5,170 nucleotides of DNA from positions 1-5,170 of the forward strand of contig SXXD01000209.1 in assembly GCA_005789685.1 (NCBI GenBank), in the 5' to 3' direction. The stretch's first letter is position 1, and each line of letters opens with the position of its first letter. The translations under genes and the position numbers were made by a program. This document shows positions 1 through 5,153 of the stretch, piece after piece. The notes under the pieces were generated by a model. The model did not search any database and had not been told where the DNA came from. It saw only the letters and a program-made list of their open reading frames with translations. The stretch is from Burkholderiales bacterium. Its GTDB lineage: Bacteria > Pseudomonadota > Gammaproteobacteria > Burkholderiales > Burkholderiaceae_C.

Positions 1-684
1 CGTGACGCGGCACCCCAAGCACCAGGGCTTGCTGCGTGGGGCTTAATGACCGGCGTGGCCATGGTGAATTCTGGCTTGAGTGTGTTTGAGTCAATTGCCA
101 TGACGCTGTTTGTGTATGCGGGCAGTTCGCAATTGGCGGCCTTGCCCTTGATCGCTGTGGGCGCGCCTGCTTGGGTGATTGTGGCCACAGGCTTTTGCGT
201 GAACTTGCGTTTCATGGTTTTCAGTTTGCATCTGCGTCAATACCTCATGCATTTGCCGCGCCTTGAAAGGATGGTGCACGGCTATCTCACGGCCGATATC
301 AGTTATGTGTTGTTCACACGGCGATTTGTAAATCCCAGTGAAGACCCTGCAGATCAATTGGCACAAGCAGCATCTCTTGCAGGTAACACTTGCATGATGT
401 GGGTGAGTTGGATTGCAGCCAGCTTTGCTGGTATTTTTTTGGCCAACATCATTCCTACTTCTTGGGGTTTAGGCTTTGCGGGCACCTTGTGTTTGGTGGG
501 CATCTTGTGCTCCTTGGCCAGCACGCGCATGAGAATTTTTGCGGCAGGTGTGGCCGCTGTCACTGCCATTGCTGCGTACAACTTGCCTTTGAAATTCAAC
601 ATCATCATGGCCATTGGTGTGGCCGTTGTCTTAAGCATGAGTTTGGAGCGTTTTCTAAAAATGCGTGAAGGACAAGGCGCATGA
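1..684 (+). CDS. azlC: AzlC-family branched-chain amino acid exporter, large subunit (5' partial)
   Basis: Large permease subunit of an AzlC/AzlD (YgaZ/YgaH-like) pair, a family that exports branched-chain or related amino acids across the inner membrane; the substrate cannot be told from sequence. The protein is very hydrophobic with about six or seven predicted membrane segments. It carries the family-typical stretch FVYAGSSQLAAL followed by the NLRFMVFSLHL region, where the family usually has NLRH-like residues. The first ATG in frame is at 46, but the frame is open back to base 1 and those codons (ending PGLAAWGL) continue into the first conserved helix. The true start therefore lies left of the window, with probably only 10-20 residues missing. 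The stop overlaps the azlD start by 4 bases, so the two are translationally coupled. Family call is firm; the exact substrate is not. Confidence 0.88.
   Translation, partial: RDAAPQAPGLAAWGLMTGVAMVNSGLSVFESIAMTLFVYAGSSQLAALPLIAVGAPAWVIVATGFCVNLRFMVFSLHLRQYLMHLPRLERMVHGYLTADISYVLFTRRFVNPSEDPADQLAQAASLAGNTCMMWVSWIAASFAGIFLANIIPTSWGLGFAGTLCLVGILCSLASTRMRIFAAGVAAVTAIAAYNLPLKFNIIMAIGVAVVLSMSLERFLKMREGQGA
668..672 (+). promoter_or_regulatory. Ribosome binding site of azlD
   Basis: AAGGA lies 8 bases before the ATG at 681, inside the last codons of azlC. It is a good Shine-Dalgarno match at normal spacing and supports the overlapping ATG as the azlD start. Confidence 0.6.
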
Positions 685-1025
685 CTTTTTTTGAGGGCAC
701 CGACATTTGGACTTTGGCTGTGATCGCGGGTTTGACGGGCGTGACCATTCTCACGCGCACTTTCTTTTTCTTTTCAAGCGAGGAATGGGCCTTGCCCGAC
801 TGGGCGCAGCGCGGTTTGCAATATGCACCCATCGCGGCCATGGCAGCGGTGGTCTTGCCTGAAGTCCTGATGCAGCAGGGAGAGGTTTTGCACAACTGGA
901 TGGATGCCAGGTGGATAGGTGCCGCTGTGGGTGCTGCCGTTTATTTCTGGCGCCACAATGTGCTGCTGACCATTGTGGCGGGCATGTTGGCCTACTTGCC
1001 CTTGCATGTGCTGTTGGGTTGGTAA
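681..1025 (+). CDS. azlD: AzlD-family branched-chain amino acid exporter, small subunit
   Basis: Small membrane subunit that works with AzlC in amino acid export. The product has 114 residues, normal for the family (about 100-115), with roughly four hydrophobic segments near residues 9-30, 45-62, 78-92 and 94-112. Family-like features are the LQYAPIAAMAAVVLPEVL segment after the first loop and the C-terminal RHNVLLTIVAGMLAYLPLH segment. The start ATG overlaps the azlC stop as ATGA and is preceded by AAGGA at 8 bases, so the start is well supported. The order large subunit then small subunit with a 4-base overlap is the standard arrangement and implies a fixed complex. No rho-independent terminator with a T-run is visible after the stop; a stem-loop without one lies at 1047-1081. 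Confidence 0.88.
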   Translation: MTFFEGTDIWTLAVIAGLTGVTILTRTFFFFSSEEWALPDWAQRGLQYAPIAAMAAVVLPEVLMQQGEVLHNWMDARWIGAAVGAAVYFWRHNVLLTIVAGMLAYLPLHVLLGW

Positions 1026-1046
1026 GTTAGTGCACGGCATCAGTGT

Positions 1047-1081
1047 TGCAAAAGCGGCGGGTAAGTTTCCGCAAGTTTGCA
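1047..1081 (+). repeat. Imperfect stem-loop between azlD and pgk
   Basis: TGCAAA at 1047-1052 pairs with TTTGCA at 1076-1081. Inside this, GCGG at 1054-1057 pairs with CCGC at 1069-1072. The result is a 10-bp stem with a 1-by-3 internal loop and an 11-base terminal loop. No T-run follows, so it is not a classical terminator. It could be a weak processing or termination site after azlD, or an operator just upstream of the pgk -10 candidate. The pairing is visible; any role is inference. Confidence 0.4.
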
Positions 1082-1085
1082 GGTC

Positions 1086-1091
1086 TAAAAT
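1086..1091 (+). promoter_or_regulatory. Candidate -10 element of the pgk promoter
   Basis: TAAAAT is a 5-of-6 match to the sigma-70 -10 consensus, 64 bases before the pgk start. No good -35 hexamer sits 15-18 bases upstream, so the assignment is tentative. It would give a leader of roughly 55-60 bases. Confidence 0.35.
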
Positions 1092-1142
1092 TCTGCTTGT
1101 TGCCAAAAGCCTCTAAGTGCTTCTGGATCTTCCGAGTCATTC

Positions 1143-1149
1143 AAGAGAG
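1143..1149 (+). promoter_or_regulatory. Ribosome binding site of pgk
   Basis: AAGAGAG ends 5 bases before the ATG at 1155. It is a partial Shine-Dalgarno match at usable spacing, and agrees with the normal N-terminus of the kinase (MNVIRFSEL). Confidence 0.5.
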
Positions 1150-1154
1150 CTTTC

Positions 1155-2345
1155 ATGAACGTCATTCGTTTTTCAGAATTGTGCCAACAAGGCAAAGTCA
1201 AAGGCCAGCGGGTTTTCATTCGCGCCGATTTGAATGTGCCGCAAAACGATGCCGGCGACATCACAGAAGACACGCGCATTCGCGCCTCTGTGCCCTGCAT
1301 TCAAATGGCCCTCGATGCTGGCGCGGCCGTCATGGTGACGAGTCACTTGGGCCGCCCTACAGAAGGCGAATTCAAGCCGGAAGATTCGTTGGCTCCGGTG
1401 GCAAAACGATTGACAGAACTGCTAGGCCGTGATGTGTCTTTGAAAGCCAATTGGGTTGAAGGCGTTGAAGTGACCCAAGGCCAAGTGGTCTTGCTTGAAA
1501 ACTGCCGGGTGAACAAGGGAGAGAAAAAGAACAGCCCAGAATTGGCTCAAAAAATGGCGGCCCTGTGCGACATTTTTGTGAACGATGCCTTTGGGACAGC
1601 GCACCGCGCAGAAGGCACGACCTATGGCATTGCTGAGTACGCCAAAGTAGCGTGCGCAGGCCCTTTGTTGGCCGCCGACATTGACGCTATCACCACAGCA
1701 CTGGCGCACCCTGCGCGTCCCTTAGCCGCCATTGTGGGCGGCAGCAAAGTGTCAACCAAGCTGACCATTTTGAAGAGCTTGGCCGACAAAGTGGATCAAC
1801 TCATTGTGGGCGTCGGCATTGCCAACACCTTCATGTTGGCTGTTGGCTTGAACATTGGCAAAAGCTTGGCAGAGCCTGACTTGCTGGCAGAAGCCAAAGC
1901 GGTGATCGACTTCATGAAAGCACGTGGCGCCGAAGTGCCCATTCCAACCGATGTGGTCACCGCCAAAACTTTTTCAGCAGATGCCGTGGCCACTGTGAAA
2001 AAGGCCACGGACGTGGCCGATGACGATTTGATTTTGGACATTGGACCAGAGACCGCAGCCAGACTGGCCACTCAATTGAAAGCGGCCGGCACCATTGTGT
2101 GGAACGGCCCTGTGGGCGTGTTTGAATTTTCCGCGTTTGAAAATGGCACACGCGTGATTGCACACGCCATTGCCGAATCAAAAGCCTTCAGCATTGCCGG
2201 TGGAGGCGACACTTTGGCGGCCATTGCCAAGTACGGCATTGAGAAACAAGTAGGCTACATCTCTACCGGTGGCGGCGCCTTCTTAGAAATCTTGGAAGGC
2301 AAAACTTTGCCAGCCTTTGAGATTTTGTCGCGCCGCGCACAATGA
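1155..2345 (+). CDS. pgk: Phosphoglycerate kinase
   Basis: Cytosolic enzyme that transfers phosphate between 1,3-bisphosphoglycerate and ADP in glycolysis, and runs in reverse in gluconeogenesis or the Calvin cycle. Its 396 residues match the usual bacterial length. The N-terminal substrate domain has the PGK signature [11 protein letters not shown] (19-29), SHLGRP (63-68), R118 in the [12 protein letters not shown] stretch, and [10 protein letters not shown] (142-151). The nucleotide domain has GGSKVSTK (195-202, with K198 and K202), WNGPVGVFE (316-324), GGGDT (349-353) and the closing STGGGAFLE (370-378). All main substrate and nucleotide motifs are present. One oddity is residue 220: the loop usually written GGGIANTF here reads GVGIANTF. 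The gene stands alone, 129 bases after azlD, and ends directly at a strong hairpin terminator. Identity is essentially certain. Confidence 0.98.
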   Translation: MNVIRFSELCQQGKVKGQRVFIRADLNVPQNDAGDITEDTRIRASVPCIQMALDAGAAVMVTSHLGRPTEGEFKPEDSLAPVAKRLTELLGRDVSLKANWVEGVEVTQGQVVLLENCRVNKGEKKNSPELAQKMAALCDIFVNDAFGTAHRAEGTTYGIAEYAKVACAGPLLAADIDAITTALAHPARPLAAIVGGSKVSTKLTILKSLADKVDQLIVGVGIANTFMLAVGLNIGKSLAEPDLLAEAKAVIDFMKARGAEVPIPTDVVTAKTFSADAVATVKKATDVADDDLILDIGPETAARLATQLKAAGTIVWNGPVGVFEFSAFENGTRVIAHAIAESKAFSIAGGGDTLAAIAKYGIEKQVGYISTGGGAFLEILEGKTLPAFEILSRRAQ

Positions 2346-2373
2346 AAAAACGCTTCGAGAGAAGCGCTTTTTT
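2346..2373. terminator. Bidirectional rho-independent terminator between pgk and the desaturase gene
   Basis: CGCTTC (2351-2356), loop GAGA, and GAAGCG (2361-2366) form a 6-bp stem. An A tract (2346-2350) precedes it and six T (2368-2373) follow after one C. Read on the plus strand it directly follows the pgk stop. Read on the minus strand the A tract becomes a T-run immediately after the stem, 37 bases beyond the desaturase stop. It can therefore end both convergent transcripts. Confidence 0.85.
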
Positions 2374-2382
2374 GCATCTGAA

Positions 2383-2398
2383 TCGACCTGCAGGTCGA
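2383..2398. repeat. 16-base perfect palindrome in the convergent gap
   Basis: TCGACCTG is followed immediately by its reverse complement CAGGTCGA. One step further out there is a mismatch (A2382/G2399), then A2381 pairs with T2400. As RNA it could fold as a 6-bp stem with a TGCA loop. No T-run follows on either strand. It sits 11 bases beyond the desaturase stop and 9 bases beyond the T tract of the terminator. It could be a second hairpin protecting 3' ends, a protein-binding site, or chance. Confidence 0.7.
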
Positions 2399-2409
2399 GT
2401 TAAAAAGGC

Positions 2410-3519
2410 TTAAGGCTTGGCAGGCAAATTGCCGCGCACAGGGCTGGTCATGTGGCCCTGAAAATCGGTCCAGCATTCGCGCGTGAAGTCATAGAGTTTG
2501 CAAGCCTTGGCTGTTTTGAAATACCAGCCCCAAGAGAAGGGTTGAACAATGATGCGACCCGGCAGCATTTCTTCTAACTTGGCCTGTGCTTTTTTCAAGC
2601 GATACAGCGGAATGCTCATGTCCACATGGTGCGCAGTGTGCTCCATGATGTGGTGCACCATGTTGCCAATCTTCATGGGAAAAGTCAGGTGCACGGTGGT
2701 GGAGACAAAGGGCTGAGCTTTGGTCCATGCTGATTTGTCGTTGTGCCAAGACACCCGCACATGAGTGTGGTGAACATACACCACGAAACCAATCATGGTG
2801 TTCCAAAACAGGAAGGGCACGAAGACACCCATCAGCAATGTGAGCCCTACAGATTGATCGGTGGCGACAGCTGCATAGGTCATTACACCCATCCAAAGTA
2901 CGCCAAACACTGTGACCAACAAGCTGTCTTTCAAGAAAATCGGACGGCGTGTTGGCATGTGTGTTTTATTTGGGAAGAATTCGCGCTTCCACCAAATTTC
3001 AACAAGGTAATACAAACCCGGGGCCCAGCCGCTTCGGTAAAGATATTGCATCAAGCGGCCAAAGGGGCCGAGCGCAGCAAATTCCTCTGCTGTCAGCGGT
3101 GTCCACACAAAGTCAACACCTTTCAGGTTGGTGTAGCCGTGGTGAACCACATTGTGTCCGGTGTCCCACAGACTGAATGGCGTGAGCGAGTACAAAAAGG
3201 CGTAGCGGCCAATCCATTTGTTCAGTTCGCGGTGCGGCGTGAGGCTTTGGTGACAAGCGTCATGGCCAATGATGAACAAACGGCCAATGACGAAGCCAGC
3301 CGCTGAGCCGCACAAAAGTTTGAGCCACACAGATTCGAGCAGCACAGTGCCTGCCACAAGCCCCATGAACAAAGCCGTGTCAACCAGCAGGAGAACAAAG
3401 GCGCGCAGGGTGGAGCGATCAGACAAGGGCTTGAGCCACTCGCGAATGATTTTGCGGTGCGGCATGTCCTGATCTGGCGGAATAGGGTGCAAATTGTCGG
3501 GGGTAGCGTTTGTAGTCAT
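2410..3519 (-). CDS. Membrane-bound fatty acid desaturase (acyl-lipid/omega-6 desaturase-like)
   Basis: Di-iron integral membrane enzyme that inserts a double bond into fatty acyl chains using O2 and electrons from a ferredoxin- or cytochrome-type donor. The 369-residue protein has all three histidine boxes: HDACH (86-90), HNVVHH (122-127) and HTAHH (294-298). Extra histidines in VHHTH (249-253) and HH at 289-290 are also typical. Hydrophobic pairs near 40-84 and 198-250 fit the two-hairpin topology that puts the boxes on the cytosolic side. The overall pattern recalls delta-12/omega-6 type desaturases rather than acyl-CoA delta-9 enzymes, but regioselectivity cannot be read here. The ATG at 3519 has no good Shine-Dalgarno sequence; Met19 (about 3465) is a less likely alternative because its AGGA lies too close. 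No electron-donor gene is adjacent. It is transcribed divergently from the MmgE/PrpD gene and convergently with pgk. Confidence 0.92.
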   Translation of the reverse strand: MTTNATPDNLHPIPPDQDMPHRKIIREWLKPLSDRSTLRAFVLLLVDTALFMGLVAGTVLLESVWLKLLCGSAAGFVIGRLFIIGHDACHQSLTPHRELNKWIGRYAFLYSLTPFSLWDTGHNVVHHGYTNLKGVDFVWTPLTAEEFAALGPFGRLMQYLYRSGWAPGLYYLVEIWWKREFFPNKTHMPTRRPIFLKDSLLVTVFGVLWMGVMTYAAVATDQSVGLTLLMGVFVPFLFWNTMIGFVVYVHHTHVRVSWHNDKSAWTKAQPFVSTTVHLTFPMKIGNMVHHIMEHTAHHVDMSIPLYRLKKAQAKLEEMLPGRIIVQPFSWGWYFKTAKACKLYDFTRECWTDFQGHMTSPVRGNLPAKP

Positions 3520-3579
3520 AAGTAAGGCGAAAAACTCAAGCCGCAGAGGCCGTGCTTGGGTGCCATCAAAATAGATGCT

Positions 3580-3596
3580 CCGAGTCTAAACCGAGT
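3580..3596. repeat. Tandem CCGAGT repeat with 11-base period
   Basis: CCGAGT occurs at 3580-3585 and again at 3591-3596, separated by CTAAA. The 11-base period is about one helical turn, the spacing expected for two half-sites on one DNA face. It lies about 60-75 bases upstream of the desaturase start. Regulator binding is inference and chance is possible. Confidence 0.35.
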
Positions 3597-3610
3597 TGCT
3601 TTTCCCGTGA

Positions 3611-3624
3611 GTGACATGGGTCAA
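3611..3624. promoter_or_regulatory. Possible CRP/FNR-type dyad upstream of the desaturase
   Basis: GTGAC-ATGG-GTCAA has the geometry of FNR-family sites (TTGAT-N4-ATCAA), with inner half-sites TGAC and GTCA perfectly inverted around four bases. It lies 92 bases upstream of the desaturase start. An oxygen- or redox-sensing regulator would make sense for an O2-using enzyme, but the half-sites differ from the FNR consensus and the match is short. Confidence 0.3.
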
Positions 3625-3635
3625 TAGCGGTGCAT

Positions 3636-3661
3636 CGGGGGCAAGGCAAGAACGACCCCCG
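3636..3661. repeat. CGGGGG/CCCCCG inverted repeat upstream of the MmgE/PrpD gene
   Basis: CGGGGG (3636-3641) and CCCCCG (3656-3661) are perfectly inverted around 14 bases. The second arm lies where a -35 box would fall for the TATCAT candidate. It could be an operator or activator site; this is inference from position. Confidence 0.4.
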
Positions 3662-3673
3662 CGATTAACCAAT

Positions 3674-3679
3674 TATCAT
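3674..3679 (+). promoter_or_regulatory. Candidate -10 element of the MmgE/PrpD gene promoter
   Basis: TATCAT matches the sigma-70 -10 consensus at five of six positions and lies 44 bases before the start codon. No -35-like hexamer sits 16-18 bases upstream, so if real it may depend on an activator. Confidence 0.3.
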
Positions 3680-3723
3680 CGCTTCTTTTGACCCATTGAA
3701 GGGGCTTTTGCTCCTGATTTTCT

Positions 3724-5100
3724 ATGACCGCACGAAATACCACCGTCGTTGCCGACGCCAATGCCCCTGCCATTACTCAGCTTTTGGCTGAATTTGTTGC
3801 CTCACATCCTTCCAAGGGCTGGTCTGATGCCGTGGAAGCCCAGGCCCACCGCACCTTTGCCAACTGGGCCGGTTGCGCGGTGGGGCCTAGCACCCATGAA
3901 ACCATGGAAGCCGCATTGGGCGCTGTGAAAGAGTTGGCGCCTTCTGCCCAAGCTGCTGTGTTGGGCCGCGGCGACCGTGTTGACATGGCCAATGCGGCCT
4001 TGCTCAATGGCATCAGCTCGCATACCTTTGACTTCGATGACACGCATTTGAAAACCATCATTCACCCAGCCGGGCCTGTGGCCTCTGCCATCTTGGCATT
4101 GGGCGAGCACCTGGGCTCAAGCGGTCGTCAACTCATTGATGCCTTGGTATTGGGTGTAGAAGTTTCTTGCCGCGTGGGCAATGCGGTGTACCCCAACCAC
4201 TACGACCGCGGCTGGCACATCACGGGCTCTACGGGTATGTTGGGCAGTGCGGCGGCCTGCTCACGCCTCCTAGGTTTGAACGCCAAGCAAACGCGAATGG
4301 CACTAGGCATTGCCGCTTCACAACCTGTGGGTTTGCGCGAACAGTTTGGCACCATGACCAAGCCGTTCCATCCCGGTGGTGCCGCCAAAGTGGGCTTGAT
4401 GTCTGCTTTGATGGCCAAGCATGGTTACACCTCTTCGGCCCGTGCCTTGGAAGCCCCGCGCGGCTTGATGCAAGTTTTTTCCGATAAAACCGATTGGAAA
4501 GAAGTCACAGAAAACTTAGGAAAAACTTGGGAAATTGAACTCAACACCTACAAGCCTTTTGCCTGTGGCATTGTGATTCACCCCGCCATTGATGCCTGCG
4601 TGCAATTGCGCGAGAAGCACAACTTGAAGCCCGAGCAAGTGACCAAAGTCACATTGAAAGCCCATCCCTTGGTGCAAGAACTCACAGGCAAGAAAACACC
4701 CACCGATGGATTGCTGGCCAAGTTCAGCGTGTTCCATTCATGCGCTGTAGCCCTTATTTATGGCCGCGCTGGTGAACATGAGTACGCTGACGACGTGGTG
4801 CGCTCACCCCGGGTGATTGGCGTGCGCGACAAAGTCGACTTAATTGTGGACCGCAGCATTCACGAAGCGTCCGTGGACGTGACCGTTGAAACCACCGACG
4901 GACAAAAGCACCACATCTACATTGAGCGCGCCATTGGCAGTTTGGAAAAACCCATGAGCAACGAGCAACTCAAGGCCAAGTTTGTCGACCAAAGCACGCC
5001 TATTTTGGGCGCACAGAAAACAGAAGAAGCCTGGGGCTTGTGCATGAGTTTGGCCGCTCAACAAGATTTGAAAGCTTTGCTGAAAAGCTTGACTCTCTAG
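3724..5100 (+). CDS. MmgE/PrpD family protein (putative dehydratase or decarboxylase, substrate unknown)
   Basis: Member of the family that includes 2-methylcitrate dehydratase (PrpD), MmgE and cis-aconitate decarboxylase, cytosolic enzymes acting on small di- and tricarboxylates. Its 458 residues are the normal length. An N-terminal helical domain carries LNGISSH (94-100), DFDDTH (103-108) and HPAG (114-117); then come GWHITGSTG (163-171), KPFHPGGAAK (213-222), YKPFACGIVIHPAID (276-290) and KFSVFHSCAVAL (333-344). H114, H165, K213 and H286 appear to match the catalytic-pocket residues known in cis-aconitate decarboxylase. H338 stands where PrpD-type members usually have Tyr. An in-frame TGA at 3715 and the lack of another early Met fix the ATG at 3724, yet no Shine-Dalgarno sequence is at normal spacing. 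No prp genes are adjacent, so a methylcitrate-cycle role is not supported by context. Confidence 0.88.
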   Translation: MTARNTTVVADANAPAITQLLAEFVASHPSKGWSDAVEAQAHRTFANWAGCAVGPSTHETMEAALGAVKELAPSAQAAVLGRGDRVDMANAALLNGISSHTFDFDDTHLKTIIHPAGPVASAILALGEHLGSSGRQLIDALVLGVEVSCRVGNAVYPNHYDRGWHITGSTGMLGSAAACSRLLGLNAKQTRMALGIAASQPVGLREQFGTMTKPFHPGGAAKVGLMSALMAKHGYTSSARALEAPRGLMQVFSDKTDWKEVTENLGKTWEIELNTYKPFACGIVIHPAIDACVQLREKHNLKPEQVTKVTLKAHPLVQELTGKKTPTDGLLAKFSVFHSCAVALIYGRAGEHEYADDVVRSPRVIGVRDKVDLIVDRSIHEASVDVTVETTDGQKHHIYIERAIGSLEKPMSNEQLKAKFVDQSTPILGAQKTEEAWGLCMSLAAQQDLKALLKSLTL

Positions 5101-5122
5101 CCCGAACTTTAAATAAAGTGGG
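5101..5122 (+). repeat. Weak stem-loop after the MmgE/PrpD gene
   Basis: Immediately after the stop, CCC (5101-5103) and ACTTT (5106-5110) pair with AAAGT (5115-5119) and GGG (5120-5122), with GA bulged and AAAT as the loop. No T-run follows on either strand, so it does not qualify as a standard terminator, though it may mark the 3' end of the transcript. Confidence 0.35.
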
Positions 5123-5132
5123 TGGCAAGACG

Positions 5133-5153
5133 GATAACAGACAATTTGTTATC
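5133..5153. promoter_or_regulatory. 21-base operator-like dyad near the right edge
   Basis: GATAACA (5133-5139) and TGTTATC (5147-5153) are perfectly inverted around seven bases. An overlapping second dyad, ACAGA (5137-5141) with TCTGT (5156-5160), shares the left arm. The AT-rich paired arms resemble a binding site for a dimeric repressor or a LysR-type regulator. It is 32 bases beyond the MmgE/PrpD stop and so probably belongs to the next gene, outside the window. The symmetry is seen; the regulator is unknown. Confidence 0.5.

Larger units (their letters stand above)
3520..3723. other. Divergent intergenic region with candidate control sites
   Basis: These 204 bases separate the start of the desaturase (-) from the start of the MmgE/PrpD gene (+), so both promoters should lie here. 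No convincing -35/-10 pair is visible on either strand. Visible elements are CATC-N6-GATG (3564-3577) enclosing TATTTT on the minus strand as a weak -10 for the desaturase, tandem CCGAGT copies, a TGAC-N4-GTCA dyad, a CGGGGG/CCCCCG dyad, and TATCAT as a plus-strand -10 candidate. I find no small gene here. Confidence 0.6.

Noticed and set aside
1043..1432. A 129-codon plus-strand open frame
   Set aside because: It overlaps the N-terminal domain of pgk in another frame and its translation is rich in Arg, Cys and His, typical of a frame shadow.
2383..2398. Palindrome core identical to symmetric SalI-PstI-SalI cloning polylinkers, possible vector contamination
   Set aside because: The flanks do not complete the SalI sites and no other vector sequence is present. 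Genes on both sides look like one ordinary chromosome, so chance or a natural palindrome is more likely.
2489..2896. A 135-codon minus-strand open frame
   Set aside because: It is the +1 shadow of the desaturase C-terminal half. Its many His and Cys residues come from reading the real histidine codons out of frame.
2743..3306. A 187-codon plus-strand open frame
   Set aside because: It lies wholly antisense to the desaturase, whose histidine boxes are clear. The translation has no recognisable domain or hydrophobic pattern, and there is no ribosome binding site.
3465..3519. Desaturase start at Met19 instead of Met1
   Set aside because: The AGGA before Met19 is only one base from the ATG, too close to act as a ribosome binding site. 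Met1 is kept, with the caution that it also lacks a strong one.
3688..3693. TTGACC as the -35 box of the MmgE/PrpD gene
   Set aside because: A -10 box 17 bases later would fall at about 3711-3716, where there is no match and only a few bases remain before the start codon.
4167..4487. A 106-codon plus-strand open frame inside the MmgE/PrpD gene
   Set aside because: It is a frame shadow of a well-conserved gene with no independent start signal.
5101..5122. Rho-independent terminator after the MmgE/PrpD gene
   Set aside because: The stem is AT-rich and bulged with no T-run on either strand, so I list it only as a weak stem-loop.
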